The notes: generated by a model from the letters alone, not told the origin. 64,000 bases of DNA from Mycobacterium sp. 141 (GCF_000382405.1 NZ_KB908257.1:310001-374000); one strand, 5' to 3'; positions 17,531-27,621 are shown, counted from the first letter of the stretch. Translations and numbers: made by a program.

Positions 17531-17919
17531 ACCGGGGCCTTGGCCGAGCCCACCGGGACGATCTCCTTGCCCAGCGGCATGAGGGACACCGGGATCAGCT
17601 TGAGGTTGGCCAGCGCCAGCGGGATGCCGATGATGGTGATCGCCATGGCGACCGCGGTGACCAGGTGGCCGATGGCCAGCCAGATACCGCACAACAGGAT
17701 CCAGATGATGTTGCCGATCAGCGCGCCGGGCCGGGTGCCCGGTTTGTCGACGATGGTGCGGCCGAACGGCCACAGCGCGTAGGAGGCGATGCGCAGCGAG
17801 GCGAACCCGAACGGGATGGTGACGATCAGGATGAAGCAGATCAGCGCCGCCAGCAGGTATCCCAGCGCCAGGTACAGGCCGCCGAAGACCAACCAGATGA
17901 TGTTCAGTATCACTCGCAT
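17527..17919 (-). CDS. YccF-domain inner membrane protein (Rv0870c type)
   Basis: 130 residues made of two similar halves, each with two hydrophobic segments: IIWLVFGGLYLALGYLLAAL and IPFGFASLRIASYALWPFGR in the first, IIWILLCGIWLAIGHLVTAV and IPLALANLKLIPVSLMPLGK in the second. This duplicated YccF pattern defines the family. Function is unknown. It is the first gene of a tight yccF-moaA-moaD run; the 27-bp repeat tract at 18001-18126 lies upstream. Confidence 0.88.
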   Translation of the reverse strand: MRVILNIIWLVFGGLYLALGYLLAALICFILIVTIPFGFASLRIASYALWPFGRTIVDKPGTRPGALIGNIIWILLCGIWLAIGHLVTAVAMAITIIGIPLALANLKLIPVSLMPLGKEIVPVGSAKAPV

Positions 17920-18000
17920 ATGGGGCGCATTTTCTCCTCGAGCGGTAGTCCAAGCCTACCGAGTAACGGCGATGAGGGACGTAACGCGGTGATAGGTCGG

Positions 18001-18126
18001 CGGACGTGAGGAGCAATTAGGTCACGGCGGACGTGAGGAGCAATTAGGTCACGGCGGACGTGAGGAGCAATTAGGTCACAGCGGACGTGAGGAGCACTAG
18101 GTCGCGCACGTGAGAGCAATTAGGGC
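18001..18126. repeat. 27-bp tandem repeat tract (core GGACGTGAGGAGCAATTAGG)
   Basis: Units begin at 18001, 18028, 18055 and 18082, with a decayed fifth near 18107. The first two are identical and the later ones accumulate changes and deletions. There are no spacers. It lies between the divergent yccF and cspB genes. The core belongs to the same family as repeats at 19661, 29678 and 53876. Each unit carries a GTGAGGAG Shine-Dalgarno-like sequence. Confidence 0.88.
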
Positions 18127-18219
18127 CCGAGTAGGATCTGCACATCGCGTTCCGGCGCAATCCGGGACGCGAAATTTGTATGTCTGTGTAGAGCTACCAA
18201 CGACGAGCAGGTGAGTCCA

Positions 18220-18630
18220 GTGCCGACCGGCAGGGTTAAGTGGTACGACGCCGAAAAGGGCTTCGGGTTTTTGTCCCAGGAGGACGGCGAGGACGTCTAC
18301 GTCCGGTCTTCGGCGTTGCCTTCGGGTGTCGAGGCGCTCAAGGCCGGCCAGCGCGTCGAGTTCGGGGTGGCCGCAGGCCGTCGTGGTCCGCAGGCATTGA
18401 GCCTCAAGCTGATTGATCCGCCACCGAGCCTGAGCAAGACTCGCCGCGAGGCGGAGCGTCCCGAGCACAAGCACACCCCCGACGAGCTGCACGGCATGGT
18501 CTCGGACATGATCACGCTGCTGGAGGACACCGTGCAGCCGGAGCTGCGCAAGGGCCGCTACCCCGACCGCAAGGTCGCCCGGCGCGTGTCCGAGGTGGTC
18601 AAGGCCGTCGCACGGGAACTCGACGCCTGA
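18220..18630 (+). CDS. cspB: Cold-shock domain protein CspB with C-terminal extension
   Basis: 136 residues from GTG 18220 (a GTG at 18211 is an alternative). Residues 1-65 are a cold-shock domain with RNP1 KGFGFLSQE and RNP2 DVYVRSSAL, preceded by GRVKWYDAE. Residues 66-136 form a charged helical extension ([20 protein letters not shown]) absent from classic 67-residue CspA proteins. Position and layout match Rv0871. It should bind single-stranded RNA or DNA. It is divergent from yccF across the 27-bp repeat tract. Confidence 0.9.
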   Translation: MPTGRVKWYDAEKGFGFLSQEDGEDVYVRSSALPSGVEALKAGQRVEFGVAAGRRGPQALSLKLIDPPPSLSKTRREAERPEHKHTPDELHGMVSDMITLLEDTVQPELRKGRYPDRKVARRVSEVVKAVARELDA

Positions 18631-18657
18631 CGCGTTGCGGCGGGGGAGACTGAAGCC

Positions 18658-19683
18658 ATGGCTCAGGGCTCCTACGTCGCCGACAAGTCTTCGTCCGGAG
18701 GCGAATTCAACCGCGATACCAACTACATCACCACCCGGATCACGTGCACGGGCCTCGACGGCTATCCCGTCGAGGCCGGCCGGTACCGATTGGTGGTGGC
18801 GCGGGCGTGTCCGTGGGCCAACCGGGCGATCATCGTGCGCCGGCTACTGGGGCTGGAGGACGCCCTGTCCATCGGCTTCTGCGGACCGACGCACGATGCG
18901 CGCAGCTGGACCTTCGATCTCGATCCCGGGGGCCTCGACCCGGTGTTGAAAATTCCGCGGCTGCAGGACGCCTACTTCGCGCGTGATCCCGACTACTCCA
19001 AGGGTATTACGGTTCCCGCCGTCGTCGACGTGCCGACGGGTGCGGTGGTGACGAACGACTTCGCTCAGATGACGCTGGACTTCTCGACCGAGTGGACCGA
19101 ATTCCACCGCGAGGGTGCTCCGCAGCTGTACCCCGAACCGTTGCGAGACGAGATCGACACCGTGTCCAGGCGCATCTACACCGAGGTCAACAACGGTGTG
19201 TACCGGTGCGGTTTCGCCGGCTCACAAGAGGCGTACGACGCCGCCTACGACCGGCTGTTCACCGCGCTCGACTGGCTCTCGGAGCGGTTGGCGACGCAGC
19301 GATATCTCGTGGGCGACACCATCACCGAGGCCGACGTGCGACTGTTCACCACGCTGGCCCGGTTCGACCCGGTGTATCACGGCCACTTCAAGTGCAATCG
19401 GTCCAAGCTCACGGAGCTTCCGGTGCTGTGGGCCTATGCCCGTGACCTGTTCCAGACCCCGGGTTTCGGCGACACCATCGACTTCGTCCAGATCAAGCAG
19501 CACTACTACATGGTGCATGCCGACATCAATCCGACCCGGATTGTGCCGAAGGGGCCGGAGCTGTCCAACTGGCTTACCCCGCACGGCCGGGAATCGCTGG
19601 GCGGCAGGCCCTTTGGTGACGGCACGCCGCCGGGGCCGACGCGTGAATCCGAGCGGGTCCCGCGCACGCGAGGAGCAATTTAA
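18658..19683 (+). CDS. Glutathione S-transferase-like protein (Xi class / S-glutathionyl-hydroquinone reductase family)
   Basis: 341 residues. The ECM4/YqjG family layout is clear: ARACPWANRAIIVRRLLG with the catalytic Cys, GITVPAVVDVPTGAVVTNDF, and the C-terminal GST helical domain ending YARDLFQTPGFGDTIDF and VHADINPTRIVPKGP. Mycobacteria lack glutathione, so the real thiol is probably mycothiol or another. The last residues (VPRTRGAI, then TAA) are encoded by the first unit of a 27-bp repeat, so the original C-terminus has been altered by repeat insertion. Confidence 0.87.
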   Translation: MAQGSYVADKSSSGGEFNRDTNYITTRITCTGLDGYPVEAGRYRLVVARACPWANRAIIVRRLLGLEDALSIGFCGPTHDARSWTFDLDPGGLDPVLKIPRLQDAYFARDPDYSKGITVPAVVDVPTGAVVTNDFAQMTLDFSTEWTEFHREGAPQLYPEPLRDEIDTVSRRIYTEVNNGVYRCGFAGSQEAYDAAYDRLFTALDWLSERLATQRYLVGDTITEADVRLFTTLARFDPVYHGHFKCNRSKLTELPVLWAYARDLFQTPGFGDTIDFVQIKQHYYMVHADINPTRIVPKGPELSNWLTPHGRESLGGRPFGDGTPPGPTRESERVPRTRGAI

Positions 19684-19714
19684 GACCCGCGCACGCGAGG
19701 AGCAATTTAAGACC
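19661..19714 (+). repeat. Two copies of the 27-bp repeat at the end of the GST-like gene
   Basis: Identical units at 19661-19687 and 19688-19714, core GCGCACGCGAGGAGCAATTT. The first supplies the stop codon of the GST-like gene. The second lies 3' of it, beside the convergent DUF2771 gene. Confidence 0.88.
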
Positions 19715-19720
19715 CGCGGG

Positions 19721-20227
19721 TCACGGCGCCGGCTGAGCCTTGTCGGGCCAGTTCGTGCGCACCGACCATTCGGCGTGGGGCAGGTCGAACACCTCGCCGT
19801 TCTGATCCTGCACGAGGGTGAGCAGCTGCACGGCAATGCCGGTCAACCGGCCGCGTTGCGGGTCGACCGTCGGAATCGTCACGGCCAGAGTGGTATCCGG
19901 CCGGTAGATCGACAACGTGGTGTCGATCGGGTTCTCGTAGACCCGCAGCAGCCGCCACGGCGCGCGGGCGATCGACGAGGGCACCGACAGCTGCACTGGG
20001 TGTTCTTTGCTGACCCGCAGCTCGCCCTGGCTGCCCAACTGCGAGCAGTCGTTCAGGTTGAGCACGGGGCAGTACCGGAACGGCCCGACCCGGGTCAGGT
20101 GACCGTTGGTGTAGGCACTGATCTTCGGCAGCTCGTCGTGTCCGCGGCTGAGCCGCCATACCGCCACGGCCGTACCTGCCGTCGCGAGCACGACGATCAC
20201 CGCCAGGATGGTGAGAAAACGCTTCAT
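19721..20227 (-). CDS. DUF2771 secreted or membrane-anchored protein (Rv0875c type)
   Basis: 168 residues. An N-terminal hydrophobic segment (FLTILAVIVVLATAGTAVAV) without a lipobox suggests an anchor or signal peptide. The exported part begins DELPKISAYTNGHLTRVGPF and includes two Cys (YCPVLNLNDCSQ) likely to form a disulfide. The DUF2771 family is actinobacterial with unknown function. It starts 4 bp inside the end of the MFS gene (ATGA), indicating translational coupling. Confidence 0.83.
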   Translation of the reverse strand: MKRFLTILAVIVVLATAGTAVAVWRLSRGHDELPKISAYTNGHLTRVGPFRYCPVLNLNDCSQLGSQGELRVSKEHPVQLSVPSSIARAPWRLLRVYENPIDTTLSIYRPDTTLAVTIPTVDPQRGRLTGIAVQLLTLVQDQNGEVFDLPHAEWSVRTNWPDKAQPAP

Positions 20228-21867
20228 CTCGGCGTATCCGTCGTGCTGGCCATCGCGGGGCCTCCGCCTTCTTGTCGGGCCAGCACCGGACGGTTACCGC
20301 CGAGGCCGGGGATCAATGACTCGCCGCGGTAGCTCACGATGGTCTGCGCCAGGCCGAGTATCAGCACGGCGGTGATGGTAGTGAAGCCGACTGTCAGGTC
20401 CGTGTAGATCAGCACGCCCGTCGCGCCGCCGGCCACCCAGGCCAGCTGTAGTACCGACTCTGAGCGGCCGAACGCCGAGGCGCGCGACTCCTCGGGCAGA
20501 TCGTCTTGCAGCGACGCGTCCAGCGACGCCTTGGCGATCGCACTGGCAGCGGAGGTCACCAGTGTGGCACCCGCCGCGACCAGCAGGTTTCCGGTCAGCG
20601 CGGTGGCCAGCGCGACGGCGGTGACGGCGACGGCCGCACGCACGACCAGTTGGGCAGGGCGGCCCAGTTTGAGTTGGGCCGCCGCGATGTTGCCGGCGAA
20701 GTTGCCGATGCCTGCTGCGGCCCCGATCAGACCGAGCATCAGCAGCTGCTGCCAGCCGGTCGCGTCGTGCGATTTGGCCACGAACGCGGGGTACAGAAAA
20801 AGGAAACCGACCATCACCTTGATCGTGCAGTTGCCCCACAGTGCGGTGATGGTGTTGCGGCCCATGGGCTGACTCGCGGTCTTGGTCTTGCGGGGACGTT
20901 TCAGCTCGCCCGGGCCGCCTGCCGAATCACCGTGGTAACTCAGCGTCGTCGGCACCTCGCCTTCGGTGACCTCGACCCACTTGGGGATCCGCATCGACAG
21001 CACCGCGCCGGCCGCCGAGACAGCGGCGACGACGTAGAGCGCACCGGGCAGATGCACCACCCGGAGCCCGTACTCGGCGCCCGCGGCGATGGCGCCGCCG
21101 ACCACGGTGCCGCCCAGCAGACCGAAGGTCGTCAGCCGGGAGTTGACGCGGACCAGGTCGATGGTCGGCGGCAGCACGCGGGGTGTGACGGCGCTGCGCA
21201 GCACCGAGAACGATTTGGAGAGCACCATCATCCCCAGTGCACACGGGTAGAGCACCCACGACGGGTAGCTACCCGAATCGCCGTCGTAGTTGGCGATGAG
21301 CACCACGATCAGCGCGGTGCGCAGCGCGAACGACGCGGCCAGCGCTACCCGGCGGCCGTGCTGCAACCGATCGAGGGCGGGTCCGATCAGCGGTGCTATC
21401 ACGGCGAAGGGGGCAATGGTGATCAACAGGTACAACGCCACCTTGCTCTTGGATTCACCGCTGGCGGCGGCGAAGAACAGGGTGTTGGCCAAGGCGACGG
21501 CCATGGCGGCGTCGACGGCGAAGTTGGCCACCACCGGCCAGGTCAGCGCGGTCAGCCCGGACTTGTCGGCGCCGTCGGCGGTGGCCGCACGATGCACGAA
21601 ACCGTACATTCGTGAACCCATCTCGCGGCTGCGCGCGGCTGCCGCACGAGTCACGGTCACCTTCTCGGCGGTGGCCGATCCGACGCCTGACTGTGGGTCG
21701 GAGCGATAGGTGTCGGTGGGCTCCTCGTCCAGCGGCGGCAACCAGCGGTTGGAGCTCGGTCCCGACGGCCGGTGGCGACGACGCGGCGTCTCGTCGCTCG
21801 GGTAGTTGGCCATGCCGGGATGTTCCGCGCCACGATCGGCTGGCGGCCGCGGCGGGTAGTAAGTCAC
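20224..21867 (-). CDS. MFS permease (Rv0876c type)
   Basis: 547 residues. About 100 N-terminal residues are cytoplasmic and polar (PRRRHRPSGPSSNRWLPPLD), followed by twelve hydrophobic segments with a basic loop LDRLQHGRRVALAASFALRT, the MFS motif A position. A cytoplasmic loop (GPGELKRPRKTKTASQPMGR) sits between the halves. Substrate unknown. The position next to the DUF2771 and DUF3027 genes is conserved in mycobacteria. It is divergent from the DUF3027 gene, with about 80 bp between starts. Confidence 0.87.
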   Translation of the reverse strand: MTYYPPRPPADRGAEHPGMANYPSDETPRRRHRPSGPSSNRWLPPLDEEPTDTYRSDPQSGVGSATAEKVTVTRAAAARSREMGSRMYGFVHRAATADGADKSGLTALTWPVVANFAVDAAMAVALANTLFFAAASGESKSKVALYLLITIAPFAVIAPLIGPALDRLQHGRRVALAASFALRTALIVVLIANYDGDSGSYPSWVLYPCALGMMVLSKSFSVLRSAVTPRVLPPTIDLVRVNSRLTTFGLLGGTVVGGAIAAGAEYGLRVVHLPGALYVVAAVSAAGAVLSMRIPKWVEVTEGEVPTTLSYHGDSAGGPGELKRPRKTKTASQPMGRNTITALWGNCTIKVMVGFLFLYPAFVAKSHDATGWQQLLMLGLIGAAAGIGNFAGNIAAAQLKLGRPAQLVVRAAVAVTAVALATALTGNLLVAAGATLVTSAASAIAKASLDASLQDDLPEESRASAFGRSESVLQLAWVAGGATGVLIYTDLTVGFTTITAVLILGLAQTIVSYRGESLIPGLGGNRPVLARQEGGGPAMASTTDTPR

Positions 21868-21949
21868 CTCTCGATTCTTGCCTATCAGGGCCCAGCGGGG
21901 CGCATCGGCGACCGGTGTGGCTTTCGACCGAACCGGTCAGGCACTATGG

Positions 21950-22783
21950 ATGGCGATGGAAAGCATGACCGAGCCCGTCGAGCAGGCCGAGACTTCCGAG
22001 CAGGCCGTGGTATCCGAGCAGCCGCCCCAAGCCGTACCGGACACCGGCGCCGCGTCGACGCCGGGCCTCGAGGCGTTGCTGATGGGTGCCGTGGAACAGG
22101 CACGTGCGGCGCTGGCGGAGTTCAGCGGTGCCGAGACGGTCGGCGAGTATCTCGGCGCCACGTTCGAGGACCCCAGTTCGGCGACCCATCGTTTCCTGGC
22201 CAACCTGACCGGCTACCGCGGCTGGCAGTGGGCGGTCGTGGTGGCGGCCTATCCGGGCGCAGACCACACCACCATCAGTGAGCTGGTCTTGGTGCCGGGC
22301 CCGACGGCGCTTCTCGCGCCGCAGTGGGTGCCTTGGCAGGACCGCGTCCGGCCGGGCGATCTGGGACCGGGCGACCTGCTGGCACCGCCGCTGGAAGATC
22401 CGCGGCTGACACCCGGCTTCATGGCCTCCGGCGACCCGCTGATTGACGACACCGCGGTAGAGCTGGGGCTCGGCCGCCGCCGGCTACTCAGCCCCTTGGG
22501 GCGGGCCGAAGCCGCGCAACGCTGGCACGACGGTGAGTACGGCCCGGGTTCGGCGATGGCCCGCGCGACCCGTCGGGTCTGTCGCGACTGCGGCTTCTAC
22601 CTTCCGCTCGGTGGTGCCCTGGGCGTGATGTTCGGAGTGTGTGCCAACGAACTGTCCGCTGACGGCCACGTCGTCGAGGCCGGCTTCGGCTGCGGGGCCC
22701 ATTCGGACACCCCGCAACCTCCGGGAACCGGTTCCCCGCTGTACGAGCCATACGACGACGGAGTGCTCGACTTCGCCGACTAA
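21950..22783 (+). CDS. DUF3027 protein (Rv0877 type)
   Basis: 277 residues from ATG 21950; ATGs at 21956 and 21965 are equally possible. After an acidic start, the conserved core reads ATHRFLANLTGYRGWQWAVV, then LLAPQWVPWQDRVRPGDLGP, and a C-terminal cysteine pattern RVCRDCGFYLPLGG plus FGVCANE and GFGCGAHSD that could bind zinc. No enzyme motif is evident. The 3' end overlaps the convergent SRPBCC gene by 4 bp. Confidence 0.85.
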   Translation: MAMESMTEPVEQAETSEQAVVSEQPPQAVPDTGAASTPGLEALLMGAVEQARAALAEFSGAETVGEYLGATFEDPSSATHRFLANLTGYRGWQWAVVVAAYPGADHTTISELVLVPGPTALLAPQWVPWQDRVRPGDLGPGDLLAPPLEDPRLTPGFMASGDPLIDDTAVELGLGRRRLLSPLGRAEAAQRWHDGEYGPGSAMARATRRVCRDCGFYLPLGGALGVMFGVCANELSADGHVVEAGFGCGAHSDTPQPPGTGSPLYEPYDDGVLDFAD

Positions 22784-23232
22784 TGTTCGGCGGCCGCCTT
22801 GATGCGGGCCAGTGACGCGTTCATGCCATCGACGAGTTCGCTCTCGAAGCTCGGAACTCCGCCCATGAAGGCGTTGATCAGCGCGTTGGAGATCGCCGCC
22901 ACGCCGTTCTCGGCATGGCGGCTCTCGATGAGCCGGGTGCCCGATTCGATGGGCTGCAGTTCGTAGGACCAGACCGTGTTGTTGGCGTCGACCTTGAAGG
23001 CCAGCTTCTGCTGCGGGACGACCTCGGTGATGGTGCTGGTTGTGGGCCAGTAGGTGAACTTGCGTTTGTTCAGGTTGAAGGTGCGGGCACCGGGACGCAG
23101 CGGCCCGCGCAGTTTCATCAACCGGCATTGCGGGCTCCACTGTGGCATCCGACCCAGATCGGAGATGAGCCTCCACACGGTGTCAACCGGTGCATCGATG
23201 TCGATCTGGGCTTGTAGCAGTGGCGCAGCCAT
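22780..23232 (-). CDS. SRPBCC (polyketide cyclase-like) protein
   Basis: 150 residues from ATG 23232. START/SRPBCC fold signs: QAQIDIDAPVDTVWRLISDL, RMPQWSPQCRLMK, the mid-protein FNLNKRKFTYWPTTSTITEV strand pair and the long C-terminal helix NALINAFMGGVPSFESELV. This helix-grip fold binds hydrophobic ligands; the specific role is unknown. It shares 4 bp with the convergent DUF3027 gene, where M. tuberculosis has a PPE gene nearby. Confidence 0.85.
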   Translation of the reverse strand: MAAPLLQAQIDIDAPVDTVWRLISDLGRMPQWSPQCRLMKLRGPLRPGARTFNLNKRKFTYWPTTSTITEVVPQQKLAFKVDANNTVWSYELQPIESGTRLIESRHAENGVAAISNALINAFMGGVPSFESELVDGMNASLARIKAAAEH

Positions 23233-23240
23233 GGTTCTCC

Positions 23241-23486
23241 TCAGGTCAGTCCACGTTGGGCACCGCGCGCACCGCGACGCACGGCGTGACGTTGCCACAG
23301 GAAAATCGAGGTACCGAGGACACCGATCGCGAGGCCCGCCAGCGACAGTGGTCGCCAACTGTGCAGAGCCGGCAGCGTGAACGCCAGGACCGTCGCGATC
23401 AGCCACCCCGTCGCGATCACCACGATCACCGGCCACGGCTCCAGGAGCGAGGCAGGCAATGGCGGCGGTTGCGGCTCGTCGGTCAT
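23241..23486 (-). CDS. Small membrane protein, DUF2530-like (Rv0879c position)
   Basis: 81 residues from ATG 23486, with a proline-rich N-terminus (MTDEPQPPPLPASLLEPWPV), two membrane segments (VVIATGWLIATVLAFTLPAL and LAGLAIGVLGTSIFLWQR) and a basic tail RRGARGAQRG. It ends 8 bp before the SRPBCC gene and is divergent from the rRNA methylase gene. Function unknown; the DUF label is from resemblance only. Confidence 0.75.
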   Translation of the reverse strand: MTDEPQPPPLPASLLEPWPVIVVIATGWLIATVLAFTLPALHSWRPLSLAGLAIGVLGTSIFLWQRHAVRRGARGAQRGLT

Positions 23487-23543
23487 CGCTGACCAACGTA
23501 CTCGAATGCTGGATGCGCCGATCCCGGCACTACTATTCGCCGC

Positions 23544-24371
23544 GTGAGCGTGCTGCAGGTCATCGATATCGAGGATTCGGCCGACCCACGTATCGACGAT
23601 TTCCGCGATCTCAACAGCGCGGATCGTCGGCCGGATCTGCCCAGCGGCAAGGGCTTGGTGATCGCCGAGGGCGTGCTGGTGGTGCAACGCATGCTGGCCT
23701 CGCGGTTCGTCCCGCGCGCATTGCTCGGCACCGATCGGCGGCTGGGCGAACTGGCCGAGGACCTCACCGGTGCGTCGGTCCCGTTCTACCGGGCCGGCGC
23801 AGAGGTGATGGCCGACGCGGTCGGCTTCCATCTCAACCGCGGCGTGCTGGCGTCGGCGTCACGGCCGCCGGAATTGACAGTGGCCCAAGTGATCTCCGGC
23901 GCCCGCACCGTGGTGGTGCTCGAGGGCGTCAACGACCACGAGAACCTGGGGTCGATCTTCCGCAATGCCGCCGGGTTGGCCGTAGATGCGGTGGTGTTCG
24001 GAGCCGGATGTGCCGATCCGCTCTATCGTCGCGCGGTGCGGGTGTCGATGGGGCACGCGCTGCTGGTGCCGTTCGCCCGTGCGCAATCCTGGCCGGCTGA
24101 TCTGAAGCTATTGCAGAACAACGGTTTCCGCGTGCTTGCCATGACTCCGGATGCGGCTGCGGCGACACTGCCGGAGGTGATGCCGGACCTGCAGACCGAG
24201 CGGGTGGCGATACTGGTCGGCGCCGAGGGGCCGGGGTTGACCGAGCACACCATGCGGGCCAGCGATGCGCGGGTCCGGATCCCCATGGCGCGCGGCACCG
24301 ATTCGCTCAATGTGGCCACCGCGGCGGCTTTGGCGTTCTATGAGCGGGCCCGACTGCTGGGACCCACGTAG
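23544..24371 (+). CDS. SpoU/TrmH-family RNA 2'-O-methyltransferase (Rv0881 type)
   Basis: 275 residues from GTG 23544. An N-terminal substrate-binding domain (GKGLVIAEGVLVVQRMLASR) precedes the SPOUT knot: motif 1 EGVNDHENLGSIFRNAAG, motif 2 AILVGAEGPGLTEHTM, and motif 3 IPMARGTDSLNVATAAALAF. These knot motifs bind SAM and act on rRNA or tRNA ribose. The exact target nucleotide is not predictable here. It runs ahead of a small membrane-protein gene, 9 bp downstream. Confidence 0.92.
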   Translation: MSVLQVIDIEDSADPRIDDFRDLNSADRRPDLPSGKGLVIAEGVLVVQRMLASRFVPRALLGTDRRLGELAEDLTGASVPFYRAGAEVMADAVGFHLNRGVLASASRPPELTVAQVISGARTVVVLEGVNDHENLGSIFRNAAGLAVDAVVFGAGCADPLYRRAVRVSMGHALLVPFARAQSWPADLKLLQNNGFRVLAMTPDAAAATLPEVMPDLQTERVAILVGAEGPGLTEHTMRASDARVRIPMARGTDSLNVATAAALAFYERARLLGPT

Positions 24372-24380
24372 ATTGAAACG

Positions 24381-24653
24381 GTGACCGACGATTCGACGCC
24401 CTGGGGAACCGGGCTGACCGTGGCCGGTTTCGTGGCCGCGGTGCTTGCGGCGGCCATCGTGGTTCTCGGCCTGGGCCTGACCCGGGTGCATCCCCTGCTG
24501 GCGATCGGCCTGAACATGGTGGCGGTCGGTGGTCTCGCGCCGACGGTGTGGGGTTGGCGGCACCGGCCGGTGTGGCGCTGGTTCGTCCTCGGGGCAGGAG
24601 CGGGGGTGGCCATCGGCTGGGTAGTGCTGTTGGCCACAGTGCTGTCGCAATAG
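24381..24653 (+). CDS. DUF2537 small membrane protein (Rv0882 type)
   Basis: 90 residues from GTG 24381. Three hydrophobic segments (TVAGFVAAVLAAAIVVLGLG, LLAIGLNMVAVGGLAPTVWG, WFVLGAGAGVAIGWVVLLAT) separated by a short RHRPVWR loop. Conserved in mycobacteria, function unknown. Probably co-transcribed with the preceding RNA methylase. Confidence 0.82.
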   Translation: MTDDSTPWGTGLTVAGFVAAVLAAAIVVLGLGLTRVHPLLAIGLNMVAVGGLAPTVWGWRHRPVWRWFVLGAGAGVAIGWVVLLATVLSQ

Positions 24654-24749
24654 AGGCTGCCGCGCGCACTTTGTCGGCCACAGGGGCCGCAGCATCGGTG
24701 AACGCCGACGCGATAGACGTCGAGACGTTTCAGGTCAACTGGTCAACCG

Positions 24750-25550
24750 TCAGCGTTGTCCACCGGACGAACGCACACCCAACAGCACGTCCTCCCAGGC
24801 CGGCACAGCCGGGCGGGCCTTGCGGGAGCGGGCCGGCTTGGGCTGTTCGGGCTCGGCGACCGGCTCGGGCTCGTGCACAGGGGGCTGGGCGGTCACCGCG
24901 GGCGTGGTTCCAGGCGCCTCGAAATCGAGTTGTGGCAGCGTCGCCACGGGACGCAGCGGCCGGTTGAAGTCCGGGTTGATCAATTCTTGGGCGGTGTCAT
25001 CGGACGCCGTGACGGTTCCGCCGTGGGCTCCCGGGGAGAACCGGAAGTGTGCGACGTTGTCCGAGCGCCCAGCCTTCCACGAGAGCTGCACGGTCCACCG
25101 GCTGTCCTCGTTGCGCCAGGCATCCCAACTTGTGGCGTCCGGGTCGAGCCCGCGAGCCACCAGCGATGTGGTCACCGTCTCCAACAGGGTCAGCACCGCG
25201 GGACCGTCGGCGAGCACCGGGTGTGCCGCGGTGGCCAGCTCGGCCGCACGGGCCCGCTCCAGCAGCACCGGGTGGGCAAACCGTTCCACGCGCTCGATCG
25301 GCACACCGGCGGCTGCCGCCAGCTGCTCGACCGATGCGCCGGCACGGATCTTTGCTTGAATCTCCTTGGGACGCAGCACGCTGTGCACCTCTAGATCCAT
25401 CTGGGTTTGATTCGAGGCAACCCGGTCGCCGCGCGCCGCGGCGCGCAGTCGGTCATCCACTCGCACACTGAACAACTCCGAGGAGTCGTCGGTTTCGCAG
25501 ATTATGCGCTTGCCGTCGACATCGAGTCCGACGACTCTGAGTTCTCGCAT
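24750..25550 (-). CDS. sepH: Cell-division regulator SepH (DUF3071)
   Basis: 266 residues. The N-terminal DUF3071 domain (MRELRVVGLDVDGKRIICET) contains the helix-turn-helix core IQAKIRAGASVEQLAAAAGV, and a variable Pro/Glu-rich C-terminus (PPVHEPEPVAEPEQ) ends with a basic stretch PARSRKARPAVPAWEDVLLG. SepH binds and stabilises FtsZ in Streptomyces and mycobacteria. It corresponds to Rv0883c. Single gene; a 70-bp gap separates it from serC upstream. Confidence 0.92.
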   Translation of the reverse strand: MRELRVVGLDVDGKRIICETDDSSELFSVRVDDRLRAAARGDRVASNQTQMDLEVHSVLRPKEIQAKIRAGASVEQLAAAAGVPIERVERFAHPVLLERARAAELATAAHPVLADGPAVLTLLETVTTSLVARGLDPDATSWDAWRNEDSRWTVQLSWKAGRSDNVAHFRFSPGAHGGTVTASDDTAQELINPDFNRPLRPVATLPQLDFEAPGTTPAVTAQPPVHEPEPVAEPEQPKPARSRKARPAVPAWEDVLLGVRSSGGQR

Positions 25551-25621
25551 TTACCGACCTCCTTGGCGCACCCTACTGCGTTATCGGCCCGTAACCGTGC
25601 TGACACGCGGTGGGTGCGGCC

Positions 25622-26737
<1,116 letters not shown>

Positions 26738-27511
26738 TTAGAGCGTCAGAATCTGCGTTCCATCCGGGGTGACGGCTACGGTGTGCTCGCTGTGAGCGGC
26801 ACGCACGCCGGTCGCGGTGCGCAGCGTCCAGCCGTCGGAGTCGTGCACATAGTCGTCGGTGCCGTCGGCGATCAGCATCGGTTCGATGGCGATCACCAGG
26901 CCGGATCGTATTTTGAGGCCCTTTCCGCGGCGGCCTTCGTTGGGGACGTGCGGCGCCTCGTGCATTGTGCGGCCGACGCCGTGACCACCGTGATCGGCCA
27001 GCAGGCCGTAGCCCGCCTGGCGTGCCACGGTCGCGATGGCGTGTCCAACATCACCGAGAGTGTTGCCGGGCCGGGCCGCTGCGATACCTGCCGCGAGCGC
27101 CGCATCGGTGGCCTTGATCAACGCGGTATCGGCAGGCCGGGGTGTGCCGACGACGAAGCTGCGGGCAGCGTCGCCGCACCAGCCGTTCAAGATTGCCCCG
27201 AAGTCCACCGAGACCAGGTCGCCGTCGGCCAGCACGGTGTCGTCGGGTACGCCGTGGACGACGGCGTCGTTGACGCTCACGCACAGCACCGCGGGGAACG
27301 GGCTCGGGGCCCAGCGGGGGTGGTAGTTCAGGAAGGGCGACGTGGCGCCGTGGCCGGCCAGGACGTCGGCCGCGACCCGGTTCAGATCGGCTGTGGTACG
27401 TCCGGGGGCGGCCTGCGTGATCACCGCCCGCAACCCTTCTGCGACGACGGCTCCGGCGGCAGACATGGCTTCGATCTCGTCTTGCGTCTTCAGTTGCACC
27501 ACGTCATCCAC
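26738..27511 (-). CDS. map: Type I methionine aminopeptidase
   Basis: 257 residues. Metal ligands of the pita-bread fold are all present: Asp in VSVDFGAILNGWCGDAARSF (two Asp), His in HGGHGVGRTMHEAP, Glu in IAIEPMLIADG and Glu in HSEHTVAV. The short N-terminus (MDDVVQLKTQDEIEAMSAAG) lacks a zinc-finger extension. It removes N-terminal methionine from nascent proteins. It is upstream of serC on the same strand and divergent from the diiron oxygenase gene. Confidence 0.93.
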   Translation of the reverse strand: MDDVVQLKTQDEIEAMSAAGAVVAEGLRAVITQAAPGRTTADLNRVAADVLAGHGATSPFLNYHPRWAPSPFPAVLCVSVNDAVVHGVPDDTVLADGDLVSVDFGAILNGWCGDAARSFVVGTPRPADTALIKATDAALAAGIAAARPGNTLGDVGHAIATVARQAGYGLLADHGGHGVGRTMHEAPHVPNEGRRGKGLKIRSGLVIAIEPMLIADGTDDYVHDSDGWTLRTATGVRAAHSEHTVAVTPDGTQILTL

Positions 27512-27550
27512 CTTCTCGGCAAATTTTGAAATCCGGCGTAGACATTTAGT

Positions 27551-27567
27551 CGATACCTGCGGTATCG
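27551..27567. promoter_or_regulatory. Perfect palindrome upstream of the diiron oxygenase gene
   Basis: CGATACC-TGC-GGTATCG is a perfect 7-bp dyad around a 3-bp spacer, 54 bp before the oxygenase start and within the divergent gap with map. Its size suggests a TetR/GntR-type operator. No regulator gene is adjacent, so the cognate protein is unknown. Confidence 0.6.
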
Positions 27568-27621
27568 TTGTACACGAGGCGCATATATGTAAACCTCATA
27601 GGAGAGGGAGAGGTCTGCAAC

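Noticed and set aside
18001..18126. CRISPR-like tandem repeats
   Set aside because: Units are contiguous without spacers, no cas genes are present, and the same core occurs inside coding genes elsewhere.
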